From Actinophytocola xanthii (GTDB taxonomy: Bacteria; Actinomycetota; Actinomycetes; Mycobacteriales; Pseudonocardiaceae), in NCBI RefSeq assembly GCF_001921205.1, contig NZ_MSIE01000013.1, forward strand, positions 1-64,000: a stretch of DNA of 64,000 nt. The letters run 5' to 3'. Numbering within the stretch: the stretch's first letter is position 1; each line of letters starts with the position of its first letter. Made by a program: the position numbers and the translations under genes. Positions 34,057-42,604 of the stretch are shown in pieces. The notes under the pieces are model-generated. The model did no database searches, was not told where the DNA came from, and worked only from the letters and a program-made list of their open reading frames with translations.

Positions 34057-35118
34057 GTGCAGCTGCCTGTGATGCCCCCCGTGTCGCCGATGCTGGCCAA
34101 GTCGGTTCCGACGATCCCGGCCGGCCAGTTCTACGAGCCCAAGTGGGACGGTTTCCGGTCGATCATCTTCCGCGACGGCGACGAGGTGGAGATCGGCAGC
34201 CGCAACGAGCGCCCGATGACCCGGTACTTCCCCGAGGTCGTCGAGGCGGTCAAGGCGAACCTCCCGCCGCGCTGCGTGGTCGACGGCGAGATCGTGATCG
34301 CGAGCACCGAGAAGAAGGGGCTGGACTGGGACGCGCTCCAGCAGCGGATCCACCCCGCCGCGAGCCGGGTGACGCTGCTCTCCGAGCAGACCCCGGCCAG
34401 CTTCATCGCCTTCGACCTGCTCGCGCTGGACGACGAGTCCTACCTCGACCGCCCGTTCGGGGAGCGGCGGGCCGCCCTGGAGCGAGCGCTCGCGGATGCC
34501 GCCGCGCCGGTGCACCTCACGCTGGGCACGACCGACGCCGAGGTCGCCGGGCGCTGGTTCGAGCTGTTCGAGGGCGCGGGGCTGGACGGGCTGGTCGCCA
34601 AGCCGCTCGACGAGCCCTACCAGCCGGACAAGCGGATCATGCGGAAGATCAAGCACGAGCGGACGGCCGACTGCGTGCTCGCCGGCTACCGCGTGCACAA
34701 GTCGGGCCCGGACGCGATCGGCTCGCTGCTGCTCGGCCTCCACGACGACGCGGGCAGGCTGGCCTCGGTCGGCGTGGTCGGCGCGTTCCCGATGGCCCGC
34801 CGCAAGGAGCTCATGGTCGAGCTGCAACCGCTGGTCACCACGTTCGACGACCACCCGTGGGCGTGGGCGGCACACGAGGCCGGGGAGCGCACCCCCCGCC
34901 GCAACGAGGTCAGCCGCTGGAACGCCGGCAAGGACCTGTCGTTCGTCCCGCTGCGCCCCGAGCGGGTGCTCGAGGTCCGTTACGACCACATGGAGGGGCC
35001 CCGCTTCCGGCACACCACCCAGTTCGTGCGCTGGCGCCCGGACCGCGAGCCGGCCTCGTGCACCTACGCCCAGCTCGAGCAGCCGGTCCGGTTCGACATC
35101 GCCGACATCCTCAGCTAG
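34057..35118 (+). CDS. ATP-dependent DNA ligase (LigC/LigD ligase-domain type)
   Basis: The 353-residue ligase opens with LPVMPPVSPMLAKSV, the usual LigC-type N-terminus. The adenylation lysine is Lys29 in EPKWDGFR. Further nucleotidyltransferase motifs are IGSRNERP (III), VVDGEIV, FIAFDLLA (IIIa), GLDGLVAK (IV) and RIMRKIKHERTADCV (V), followed by an OB-fold with RFRHTTQFVRWR. It seals breaks using ATP, in base-excision repair or end joining with the LigD-like polymerase at 29608. An in-frame GTG at 34039 with a nearby GAGG is an alternative start. It overlaps the convergent reductase gene by 8 bp. Confidence 0.9.
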   Translation: MQLPVMPPVSPMLAKSVPTIPAGQFYEPKWDGFRSIIFRDGDEVEIGSRNERPMTRYFPEVVEAVKANLPPRCVVDGEIVIASTEKKGLDWDALQQRIHPAASRVTLLSEQTPASFIAFDLLALDDESYLDRPFGERRAALERALADAAAPVHLTLGTTDAEVAGRWFELFEGAGLDGLVAKPLDEPYQPDKRIMRKIKHERTADCVLAGYRVHKSGPDAIGSLLLGLHDDAGRLASVGVVGAFPMARRKELMVELQPLVTTFDDHPWAWAAHEAGERTPRRNEVSRWNAGKDLSFVPLRPERVLEVRYDHMEGPRFRHTTQFVRWRPDREPASCTYAQLEQPVRFDIADILS

Positions 35119-35860
35119 CCGGTCGCCGGTAGCGCAGCATCAGGAAGCCGTCCTCGGTCAGCGCGGAGACCAGCTCGAGGGGGAGCGGCTCCCGCCCGGC
35201 CACGCCCTCGGCGATGCGGGGTGCGCCGGCGCCGGTCAGCAGCGGGGCGACGGTCAGGCACAGCTGGTCGACCAACCCGGCGGCGACCATGTCGGCGAAC
35301 AGGGTCGGGCCGCCCTCGCAGCAGACCCGCAGCAGGCCGCGGTCGGCCAGGGCGTCCAGGGCGCGCCGCAGGTCCACCCGGTCCTCGCCGGCGACCACGA
35401 CGTCGGCGCCGGCCGCCACCAGGTCCGCGCGGCGTGCCGCCGGCGCGGTCGCGGTGGTGACCACGATCGTCGGCACCCGGGTGTCTGTGACCAGCGGGGA
35501 CTCCGGCCCGACCGAGCAGCGCCCGGAGACCACCGCGATCGGCGGCACCTCGCCGAGGCCGAGGCGGGTCCGGCGCTCGGCACGCACCTCGGTCGGCTTG
35601 ACGCCGCGGTACCCCTCGACGAGCGCGGTGCCGGCGCCGACCAGTACGACGTCAGCCAGGTCGCGGCCGAGGGCGAAGATCTTCTTGTCCGCCGGGTGCG
35701 AGAGGCCCGCCGACTTCCCACCGGCGCTGGCCGCGCCGTCGGCGCTGGCCACGAAGTTGACCTGGATCCAGGGACGGGTCAGGTCGGGGGGATAGGCGTA
35801 GAGCTCCTCCAGCTCGCGGTCACCCAGCGGGGTGTCGGCGTCCAGCCGCAGCAGGTGCAT
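35111..35860 (-). CDS. RibD C-terminal-domain pyrimidine reductase-like protein
   Basis: This is a 249-residue protein with a RibD_C/dihydrofolate-reductase-like fold: VNFVASADGAAS, the GGKSAGLSHPADKKIF motif, VLVGAGTALVEGY and the CEGGPTL nucleotide loop. It resembles RibD reductase domains that use NADPH to reduce ribosylaminopyrimidines, but it lacks the deaminase half. Many actinobacteria carry such stand-alone copies outside rib operons, so the substrate is open. A small conserved protein gene lies 34 bp upstream on the same strand and may share its transcript. Confidence 0.8.
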   Translation of the reverse strand: MHLLRLDADTPLGDRELEELYAYPPDLTRPWIQVNFVASADGAASAGGKSAGLSHPADKKIFALGRDLADVVLVGAGTALVEGYRGVKPTEVRAERRTRLGLGEVPPIAVVSGRCSVGPESPLVTDTRVPTIVVTTATAPAARRADLVAAGADVVVAGEDRVDLRRALDALADRGLLRVCCEGGPTLFADMVAAGLVDQLCLTVAPLLTGAGAPRIAEGVAGREPLPLELVSALTEDGFLMLRYRRPAS

Positions 35861-35894
35861 TCGATCATCCCACCACGGCCGCGCCGGCCGAGGC

Positions 35895-36065
35895 TCAGCG
35901 GCGTTTGCCCGAGCCGTGCTGGTTCACCAGGGACCACACCGAGACGGTCTGGCCGCCCTCGTCCGCGGCTCGGGAGCGCCGTCCGGTGAGGCGTTCGCCC
36001 CGTGCCGTGCCGGCCTCGAGCTCCTGGCGGATCTGGTCGTAGATCGGGGTGTCGGTCAACGCCAT
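35895..36065 (-). CDS. Small basic protein (56 aa)
   Basis: This short gene encodes 56 residues, opening MALTDTPIYDQIRQELEAG and closing WSLVNQHGSGKRR. GAGGGGAAGGG lies immediately before the ATG. The N-terminal 20 residues should form a helix; the middle is Arg/Gly-rich and the last segment SVWSLVNQ is hydrophobic before a basic tail. It is on the same strand as, and 34 bp from, the RibD-like gene, and divergent from the ABC-F gene. Family not recognised. The strong Shine-Dalgarno and codon-like wobble pattern argue that it is real. Confidence 0.65.
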   Translation of the reverse strand: MALTDTPIYDQIRQELEAGTARGERLTGRRSRAADEGGQTVSVWSLVNQHGSGKRR

Positions 36066-36200
36066 CCCTTCCCCTCGCAGGTCCCCCGCAGGCTACGGAG
36101 GGTACCGCTTCGGCTCCGGTTCGACGCAAGGACTCCCCGGGGCAGGCGGGAAACTCGCTCGCGTGTGGCCCGGTCGATGCCGCAGGATCCGGGGGTGGGT

Positions 36201-37823
36201 ATGGGGTTCCTGGAGGCGAGCGGGCTGAGCCACCGCCTCGATGACGGCCGGCACCTGTTCGGCGAGGTCACCTTCCGGGTGGGGGCGGGCCAGGTGGTCG
36301 CCCTCGTCGGCGACAACGGCGCGGGCAAGACCACGCTGCTGCGGATGTTGGCCGGAGAGCTCGAACCCCGCTCCGGGGCCGTCGTGGTGCAGGGCGGGCT
36401 CGGCGTGATGCCCCAGTTCGTCGGCCGGACGGCGGGCGGGGACGACACCGTGCGGGACCTGTTGCTGGCGGTGGCGCCGTCGGCGCTGCGGGCGGCCGCC
36501 GCCGAGCTCGACGCCGCCGAGCTCGCGCTGATGGAGACCGACGACGAGCCGACCCAGCTGCGCTACGCCCACGCGCTGCACGCGTTCGGCGAGGCTGGGG
36601 GGTACGAGGCCGAGGTCCGCTGGGACGAGGCCACGGTCGCCGCCCTCGGCGTGCCGTTCGACCGGGCACGCTTCCGCGAGGTCGGTTCGCTCTCCGGCGG
36701 CGAGCAGAAGCGGCTGGTGCTCGAGGCGCTGCTGGGTGGCCCCGAGCAGGTGCTGCTGCTCGACGAGCCGGACAACTTCCTCGACGTCCCCGGCAAGCGC
36801 TGGCTCGAGGAGCGGCTGGTGGCCTGCCCCAAGGCGGTGCTGCTGGTCAGCCACGACCGGGAGCTGCTGGCCCGCGCCGCGACCCACGTCGTCACGTTGG
36901 AGGGCGGCACGACCTGGGTGCACGGCGGTGGGTTCGCCACCTGGCACGAGGCGCGGCTGGCCCGCTGGGACCGGATGGCCGAGCTGCGCCGGCGCTGGGA
37001 CGAGGAGCACGAGAAGCTGCGCGAGCTGGTCAACTGGCTGCGCCAGGCGGCGAAGAACAGCCCGGCCATGGCCCCGAAGTACAAGGCCGCGCAGACCAGG
37101 CTGCGGAAGTTCACCGAGCCCGGGCCGCCGCCGCTGCCGCCTCGGGAACAGACCGTGCGCCCCCGCCTGCGCGGCGGGCGGACCGGACTGCGGGCGCTCA
37201 CCTGCGGCGACCTCGAGCTCACCGGCCTGATGAAGCCGTTCGACCTCGAGGTGTTCTTCGGCGACCGGGTGTGCGTGCTCGGCTCGAACGGATCGGGCAA
37301 GAGCCACTTCCTGCGCCTGCTCGGCGGGGAGGAGGTCGCCCACACGGGCGTGGCCAGGCTCGGCGCCCGGGTGGTGCCCGGGCTGTTCGCGCAGACCCAC
37401 CGGCACCCGGAGTGGACCGGGCGCACCCTGACCGACGTGCTGTGGCACGGCGACGGTGACCGCGCCGGCATGGACGAGGGCACCGCGTCGGCAGCGCTGT
37501 CCCGCTACGGCTTGGCCGCGGCCAGGGAGCAACGGTTCGAGACCCTCTCCGGCGGGCAGCAGGCCCGCTTCCAGATCCTGCTGCTCGAGCTGTCCGGCGC
37601 GACGATGCTGCTGCTCGACGAGCCGACCGACAATCTCGACCTGACCTCGGCCGAGGCGTTGCAGGCCGCGCTCGAGCAGTTCACCGGGACCGTGCTCGCG
37701 GTGACCCACGACCGCTGGTTCGCCCGCTCGTTCGACCGGTTCCTGGTGTTCGGTTCGGACGGTGTGGTGTCCGAGAAGGACGGTCCGGTGTGGGACGCGG
37801 GACGGGTGCGGCGGGCACGCTAG
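36201..37823 (+). CDS. ABC-F family ATPase
   Basis: The 540-residue protein has two ABC ATPase domains and no membrane segment, the ABC-F layout. Domain 1 has GDNGAGKTT, LSGGEQKRL and LLLDEPDNFLD. Domain 2 has GSNGSGKSH, LSGGQQARF and LLLDEPTDNLD. Between them a charged helical linker (RRRWDEEHEKLRELVNWL) represents the ribosome P-site tRNA interaction motif. ABC-F proteins act on the ribosome in translation control or antibiotic protection. The ATG at 36201 follows GGGGG; an in-frame ATG at 36177 is possible. No regulatory leader peptide is evident upstream, so a resistance role is not shown. Confidence 0.88.
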   Translation: MGFLEASGLSHRLDDGRHLFGEVTFRVGAGQVVALVGDNGAGKTTLLRMLAGELEPRSGAVVVQGGLGVMPQFVGRTAGGDDTVRDLLLAVAPSALRAAAAELDAAELALMETDDEPTQLRYAHALHAFGEAGGYEAEVRWDEATVAALGVPFDRARFREVGSLSGGEQKRLVLEALLGGPEQVLLLDEPDNFLDVPGKRWLEERLVACPKAVLLVSHDRELLARAATHVVTLEGGTTWVHGGGFATWHEARLARWDRMAELRRRWDEEHEKLRELVNWLRQAAKNSPAMAPKYKAAQTRLRKFTEPGPPPLPPREQTVRPRLRGGRTGLRALTCGDLELTGLMKPFDLEVFFGDRVCVLGSNGSGKSHFLRLLGGEEVAHTGVARLGARVVPGLFAQTHRHPEWTGRTLTDVLWHGDGDRAGMDEGTASAALSRYGLAAAREQRFETLSGGQQARFQILLLELSGATMLLLDEPTDNLDLTSAEALQAALEQFTGTVLAVTHDRWFARSFDRFLVFGSDGVVSEKDGPVWDAGRVRRAR

Positions 37824-38040
37824 GGCGCGTCCGCGCAGTCCCGGTCGATGGGCTTCGTGATCCAGGTCGTCGCTGGCAAGGCGGAGGGCAGGCCCCGTAC
37901 CGGTCGTACTCGGCCTGTCCCGACAACGCCGCCAGCGGCGAGCTGGGCGCGAAGACCGCGATCGAGGGCTGTGCGGACGTGCCGTAGGGCGCGGACGTGC
38001 CCCAGCAACTCGAGGCCGTTCCGTCACACCACCGGGTGCA
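37820..38040 (-). pseudogene. Frameshifted remnant of a secreted cysteine-containing protein
   Basis: On the minus strand one frame reads like a real protein (WCDGTASSCWGTSAPYG, then AVFAPSSPLAALSGQ, then AEYDRYGA) up to about 37890. The sense then continues in the next frame (LPSALPATTWITKPID, then RDCADAP and a stop at 37820). No start codon or Shine-Dalgarno is seen and the piece is only about 70 codons. This fits the decayed 3' end of a lost gene; the family is not recognised. The stop overlaps the end of the ABC-F gene. Confidence 0.45.
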
Positions 38041-38049
38041 CCCGGCTCA

Positions 38050-39255
38050 TCACCGGGCGAGGACGTCGGCGATCGTGTCGATGCCGTGGTCGAGGTCCTC
38101 CTGGGAGATCACCAACGGCGGGGCCACACGCAGGGTCGTGTCGTGGGTCTCCTTGCAGAGCACGCCCCTGGCCATGAGCGTCTCGCTGGCCTGCCTGGCG
38201 GCCAGGCCGCCCGGGGCGATCTCCACACCGGCCCAGAGCCCGCGGCCGCGGACCTCGGCCACGCCGCTGCCGACCAGCTCACTGAGGCGGGCGTGCAGGT
38301 GGGCGCCGAGGGTGCGGGAGCGCTCCTGGAACTCGCCGGTGGCGAGCAGGCGGATCACGGCACGTCCGACCGCGCAGGCGAGCGGGTTGCCGCCGAAGGT
38401 CGAGCCGTGCTCCCCGGGCCGGAGCACGCCGAGCACCGCGCGGCGGCCGACCACCGCGGAGACCGGGAGGATCCCGCCGCCGAGCGCCTTGCCCAGCGTG
38501 TAGAGGTCGGCCCGGACGCCCTCGTGCTCGGCGGCGAACAGGGTGCCGGTCCTGGCCAGCCCGGACTGGATCTCGTCGGCGATCAGCAGCACGTCGTGCT
38601 CGTCGCAGAGGCGGCGGACCTCGCGCAGGTAGCCCGGCGGCGGCACCAGCACGCCGGCCTCGCCCTGCACCGGCTCCACCAGGACGGCCGCGGTGCGCGG
38701 GGAGATCGCGGCCTCCAGCGCCTGGGCGTCGCCGTACTTGACCACCTGGAAACCGGGCGTGTACGGGCCGAAGTCCGCGCGGGCGGTCTCGTCGGTGGAG
38801 AAGGAGATGATCGTGGTGGTCCGGCCGTGGAAGTTGGACCCGGCCACGACGATCTCCGCCTTGCCGTCCGGCACGCCCTTGACCCGGTAGGCCCACTTCC
38901 GCGCGACCTTGATCGCCGACTCGACGGCCTCCGCGCCCGAGTTCATCGGCAGCACCATCTCGGTGCCGGTCAGCTCGGCGAGCTCCCGGCAGAACAGGCC
39001 GAGCTGGTCGTGGTGGAACGCCCGGCTGGTCAGCGTCAGCCGGCCCAGCTGCTCGGTCGCGGCGGCGACCAGGGCGGGGTGCCGGTGGCCGAAGTTGAGC
39101 GCCGAGTAGCCGGCCAGGAAGTCCAGGTAACGCCGGCCTTCCACGTCGGTGACCCAGGCACCCTCGCCCTCGGAGAGCACGACCGGCAGCGGGTGGTAGT
39201 TGTGGGTGCTCCACTCGTCGTCGAGCGCGACCAGGTCGGCGGCATTCATCGGCAT
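38050..39255 (-). CDS. rocD: Ornithine-oxo-acid aminotransferase
   Basis: This is a 401-residue class III PLP aminotransferase very like RocD: THNYHPLPVVLSEGEGAWVTD, FLAGYSALNFGHRHP, NSGAEAVESAIKVARKW, SNFHGRTTTIISFS, LLIADEIQSGLARTG with the pyridine-contacting Asp, and the PLP lysine in TLGKALGGG. It converts ornithine to glutamate semialdehyde, feeding arginine nitrogen to glutamate and proline. The gene lies after the pyrimidine-catabolic operon on the same strand. Three CGTTGCG repeats in the 102 bp upstream suggest its own regulator, of Lrp/AsnC style. The ATG may be leaderless, with TAACCT seven bases before it. Confidence 0.9.
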   Translation of the reverse strand: MPMNAADLVALDDEWSTHNYHPLPVVLSEGEGAWVTDVEGRRYLDFLAGYSALNFGHRHPALVAAATEQLGRLTLTSRAFHHDQLGLFCRELAELTGTEMVLPMNSGAEAVESAIKVARKWAYRVKGVPDGKAEIVVAGSNFHGRTTTIISFSTDETARADFGPYTPGFQVVKYGDAQALEAAISPRTAAVLVEPVQGEAGVLVPPPGYLREVRRLCDEHDVLLIADEIQSGLARTGTLFAAEHEGVRADLYTLGKALGGGILPVSAVVGRRAVLGVLRPGEHGSTFGGNPLACAVGRAVIRLLATGEFQERSRTLGAHLHARLSELVGSGVAEVRGRGLWAGVEIAPGGLAARQASETLMARGVLCKETHDTTLRVAPPLVISQEDLDHGIDTIADVLAR

Positions 39256-39297
39256 ACCGACAGGTTAGAGCCCTCCGCCGGTTGATTCATCCGCTTT

Positions 39298-39360
39298 CCG
39301 TTGCGCGAAACGCCGCTCCGTTGCGTGAACTTCGCGCCGCCCCGGCGATTCGTTGCGTCA
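39298..39360. promoter_or_regulatory. CGTTGCG repeat upstream of rocD
   Basis: CCGTTGCGCGAAACG (39298-39312) and CCGTTGCGTGAACTT (39318-39332) are 20 bp apart, two helical turns. A third CGTTGCG starts at 39351 and runs into the end of the LLM gene. Helically phased degenerate repeats of this kind are typical of Lrp/AsnC-family sites. Confidence 0.45.
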
Positions 39361-40353
39361 GCCGAGCTTGCTGATGATCTCCTCCCCGTAGGCGGTGAGC
39401 GTCTCCTCCCGCTGGTCGTGCATGAGATAGACGGCGAACTGGTCGACCCCCAGCTCGGCGAGCTCGCCCAGCCGGTCGACATGGGCCGAGGCGGGGCCGA
39501 CCAGGCAGAACCGGTCGACGATCTCGTCGGGCACGAAGTCGGTCGACGGGTTGCCGGCCTTGCCGTGGTGGGCGTAGTCGTAGCCCTCCCGGCCCCGGAT
39601 GTAGTCGGTCAGCTCGCGCGGCACCGGCCCGGACTCGCCGTACCGCGCGACCAGGTCGGCCACGTGGTTGCCGACCATGCCCCCGAACCAGCGCAGCTGG
39701 TCACGCTGGTGGGGGAGGTCGTCACCGACGTAGGCGGGGGCCGCGACGCACATCGTGATGCCACCCGGGTCCCGGCCGGCGGCGCGGGCCGCGGCCCGGA
39801 CGGCGTCGATCGTCCACCGGGCGATCGCCGGGTCCGCGGTCTGCAGGATGAACCCGTCCGCGTGCTCGCCGACCATCGCCAGCGCCTTGGGACCGTAGGC
39901 GGCCATCCACATCTCCAGCCGCCCGTCGCGCACCCAGGGGATGCGCACCGGCGTGCCGTGCAGGACCGCCTCCCTGCCCTCGGCGAGCTCGCGGATCACG
40001 TGCATGGAGTCGCGCAGGACCGACAGCGAGGCGGGTCTCTGCCCGATGACCCGGCGGGCGGAGTCGCCGCGGCCGATCCCGCACACGGTGCGGTTGCCGA
40101 ACATGTCGTTGAGCGTGGCGAACAGCGACGCGGTGACCGACCAGTCCCGGGTGGACGGGTTGGTCACCATGGGCCCGACGACCATCGACCGCGTGTTGGC
40201 CAGGATCTGCGAGTAGATGACGAACGGCTCCTGCCAGAGCACGCAGGAGTCGAACGTCCAGCCGTACCGGAAGCCCAGCTCCTCGGCCCGGCACATCAGG
40301 CGGACCACCTCGCGGGCCGGCGGGTCGGTCTGCAGCACCACTCCGAAGTCCAT
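39358..40353 (-). CDS. LLM-class flavin oxidoreductase (TIGR03842/CPS_4090-like)
   Basis: The 331-residue TIM-barrel oxidoreductase opens MDFGVVLQTDPPAREVV and carries the LLM marks FDSCVLWQEPFV, VGPMVTNPSTRD, FGNRTVCGIGRGDSA and IWMAAYGPKAL-like EMWMAAYGPKAL. It matches the TIGR03842 type, which is repeatedly found beside dihydropyrimidinase genes. It binds FMN or F420. Here it lies 11 bp after the dihydropyrimidinase gene, in the same operon, with an AGGAAGGA Shine-Dalgarno. A role in opening or reducing the pyrimidine or a related ring is inferred from position only. Confidence 0.85.
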   Translation of the reverse strand: MDFGVVLQTDPPAREVVRLMCRAEELGFRYGWTFDSCVLWQEPFVIYSQILANTRSMVVGPMVTNPSTRDWSVTASLFATLNDMFGNRTVCGIGRGDSARRVIGQRPASLSVLRDSMHVIRELAEGREAVLHGTPVRIPWVRDGRLEMWMAAYGPKALAMVGEHADGFILQTADPAIARWTIDAVRAAARAAGRDPGGITMCVAAPAYVGDDLPHQRDQLRWFGGMVGNHVADLVARYGESGPVPRELTDYIRGREGYDYAHHGKAGNPSTDFVPDEIVDRFCLVGPASAHVDRLGELAELGVDQFAVYLMHDQREETLTAYGEEIISKLG

Positions 40354-40364
40354 GCGTGTCCTTC

Positions 40365-41750
40365 CTAGACCAGGTACTGCGACAGCTCGCGGGACAGGAA
40401 GCGACCGTGGCCCTCCCGGCCGTGGAACGCGCCGCCGGAGACCACCACCGAACCCCGGGAGAGCACGGTCTCGACCCGGCCGGTGATCTCCATGCCCTCG
40501 TAGGCCGAGTAGTCCACGTTCATGTGGTGGGTCCGCGCCGAGATCGTCTGCCGGGCGACCGGGTCGTAGACCACGATGTCCGCGTCGGCCCCCGGTGCGA
40601 TCACGCCCTTGCGCCCGTAGAGGCCGAACATCCTCGCCGGGGTCGCCGAGCAGACCTCCACCCAGCGGGCCAGCGTCAGCTCGCCGGCCACGACACCCTG
40701 GTGCAGCAGGTCCATCCGGTGCTCGACACCCGGCATCCCGTTCGGGATCTTCGAGAAGTCGCCCCGGCCCAGCTCCTTCTGGTCCACGAAGCAGAACGGG
40801 CAGTGGTCTGTCGACACGACCGACAGGTCGTTGGTGCGCAGCCCGCGCCACAGGTCGGCCTGGTGGTCCCGGGGCCGCAGCGGCGGCGACGCGACGTACT
40901 TCGAGCCCTCGAAGTCCGGCTTGGCGAGGTCCTCGATGGACAGGTAGAGGTACTGCGGGCAGGTCTCGGCGAACACGTTCTGGCCGGTGTTCCTGGCCGC
41001 CGCCACCGCCTCCAGGGCGTGCCGGGCCGAGAGGTGCACGATGTAGAGCGGCGCACCGGTCACCCGGGCCAGCTGGATCGCGCGGCTGGTGGCCTCGCCC
41101 TCCAGCTCCGGTGGCCGGGTGCGGCCGTGCTCGACCGGGTCGGTGCGCCCGGAGGCGAGCGCCTGGGCCACCAGCTCGTCGATCGCGATGCCGTTCTCCG
41201 CGTGCATCATGATCATCGAGCCGGTCTCGGTGGCCTTCTGCATCGCCCGCAGGATCTCGCCGTCGGTCGCGTAGAACACGCCGGGGTAGGCCATGAACAT
41301 CTTGAAGCTGTTCACCCCGGCGTCGATGCAGGACTCCATCTCCTTGAGCGACTGGTCGTTCACGTCGGAGACGATCATGTGGAACCCGTAGTCGACGGCA
41401 CACCTCCCGTCGGCCTTCTCGTGCCATTTGTCCAGGGTGGACAACAGCGAGGTGCCCTTCGTCTGCACCGCGAAGTCGATGATCGTGGTGGTACCGCCCC
41501 ACGCGGCCGCGGCGGTGCCGGTGGCGAACGTGTCGGCGGAGAACGTCCCGCCGAAGGGCATCTCCATGTGGGTGTGCGCGTCGATGCCGCCGGGCAGCAC
41601 ATACCGGCCCTGCGCCTCGATGACCCGGTCTGCGGTGTCGAACAGGCCCGGCGCGGTCACCGCGGCGATGGTCTCCCCGTCCACCAGGACATCGGCCGCG
41701 AGCGCGCCGCCGGCGTTGACGACCGTCCCGTTGCGAATCAGCGTCCGCAT
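40365..41750 (-). CDS. hydA: Dihydropyrimidinase (D-hydantoinase)
   Basis: This is a 461-residue cyclic amidohydrolase. It has the first metal motif GGIDAHTHMEMPFGG, the carboxylated bridging lysine in NSFKMFMAYPG, MMHAENG, IVHLSARHALE and the catalytic Asp in VVSTDHCPF. It hydrolyses 5,6-dihydrouracil or dihydrothymine to N-carbamoyl-beta-alanine (or its methyl form), and often hydantoins. It is flanked within 12 bp by the beta-ureidopropionase and LLM genes, which fits reductive pyrimidine catabolism. GGAAGGCAG precedes the ATG. Confidence 0.93.
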   Translation of the reverse strand: MRTLIRNGTVVNAGGALAADVLVDGETIAAVTAPGLFDTADRVIEAQGRYVLPGGIDAHTHMEMPFGGTFSADTFATGTAAAAWGGTTTIIDFAVQTKGTSLLSTLDKWHEKADGRCAVDYGFHMIVSDVNDQSLKEMESCIDAGVNSFKMFMAYPGVFYATDGEILRAMQKATETGSMIMMHAENGIAIDELVAQALASGRTDPVEHGRTRPPELEGEATSRAIQLARVTGAPLYIVHLSARHALEAVAAARNTGQNVFAETCPQYLYLSIEDLAKPDFEGSKYVASPPLRPRDHQADLWRGLRTNDLSVVSTDHCPFCFVDQKELGRGDFSKIPNGMPGVEHRMDLLHQGVVAGELTLARWVEVCSATPARMFGLYGRKGVIAPGADADIVVYDPVARQTISARTHHMNVDYSAYEGMEITGRVETVLSRGSVVVSGGAFHGREGHGRFLSRELSQYLV

Positions 41751-41761
41751 CTACTGCCTTC

Positions 41762-42604
41762 CTATGCCGAGGTGAGCGGGCCGTAGGTGTCCGGTCGGCG
41801 GTCGCGGTAGAACTGCCAGAGGTCGCGCACCTCGGTGAGCTGCGCCATGTCCAGGTCGCGCACGACGACCTCGTCCTCGGTGTCCGAGGCGTACTCCCCG
41901 ACCGCCTGACCGCGCGGATCGACGAAGTAGGACTGGCCGTAGAAGTCGTTGTCACCCAACGGCTCGACCCCGACCCGGTTGATCGTGCCGACGAAGTACT
42001 CGTTGGCCACCGCGGCCGCGGGCTGCTCCAGGCGCCACAGGTACTCCGAGAGCCCCCGGCTGGTGGCCGAGGGGTTGAACACGATCCGCGCGCCGCCCAG
42101 CCCGAGCGCCCGCCAACCCTCCGGGAAGTGCCGCTCGTAGCAGATGTAGACGCCGATCTTGCCCACCGCGGTGTCGAACACCGGGTAGCCGAGGTTGCCC
42201 GGCCGGAAGTAGAACTTCTCCCAGAAGCCCTTCACCTGCGGAATGTGGTTCTTGCGGTGCTTGCCGAGGTAGGTGCCGTCGGCGTCGATCACCGCCGCGG
42301 TGTTGTAGTAGACGCCCGGCTGCTCCTCCTCGTACATCGGCACGACCAGCACCATGTTGTGCCGCTCGGCCAGCTCGCACATCAGCTTCGTGGTCGGGCC
42401 GTCGGGGATCTGCTCGGTGTAGGAGTAGTAGTCGGCGTCCTGGACCTGGCAGAAGTACGGCCCGTAGAACAGCTCCTGCAGGCAGAGGACCTGGGCGCCC
42501 TGGGATGCGGCGGTGGCGATGTGCGCGACCGCGGCCGCGGTCATCGACTCCTTGTCGCCGGCCCAGCGCTGCTGGACCAGTGCCGCCCTGACGATCTCAG
42601 ACAC
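41762..42604 (-). CDS. Beta-ureidopropionase (nitrilase superfamily)
   Basis: The 280-residue carbon-nitrogen hydrolase has the Glu-Lys-Cys triad in CLQELFYGPYF, GKHRKNHIP and VYICYERHFPEG. The FCQVQDADYY and WRLEQPAAAVANEYFVGTINR segments are typical of beta-ureidopropionases/N-carbamoylputrescine-type enzymes. It converts N-carbamoyl-beta-alanine to beta-alanine, CO2 and ammonia. GTG at 42604 overlaps the transporter stop by 8 bp and has AGGAGAGG just upstream, so it is co-translated with the permease. It lies between the permease and dihydropyrimidinase genes. Confidence 0.9.
   Translation of the reverse strand: MSEIVRAALVQQRWAGDKESMTAAAVAHIATAASQGAQVLCLQELFYGPYFCQVQDADYYSYTEQIPDGPTTKLMCELAERHNMVLVVPMYEEEQPGVYYNTAAVIDADGTYLGKHRKNHIPQVKGFWEKFYFRPGNLGYPVFDTAVGKIGVYICYERHFPEGWRALGLGGARIVFNPSATSRGLSEYLWRLEQPAAAVANEYFVGTINRVGVEPLGDNDFYGQSYFVDPRGQAVGEYASDTEDEVVVRDLDMAQLTEVRDLWQFYRDRRPDTYGPLTSA

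Noticed and set aside
36201-37823. ABC-F gene as an antibiotic-resistance gene under ribosome-stalling attenuation
   Set aside because: No leader peptide with a terminator/anti-terminator pair was seen in the 135-bp upstream region, and the family also includes general translation factors.
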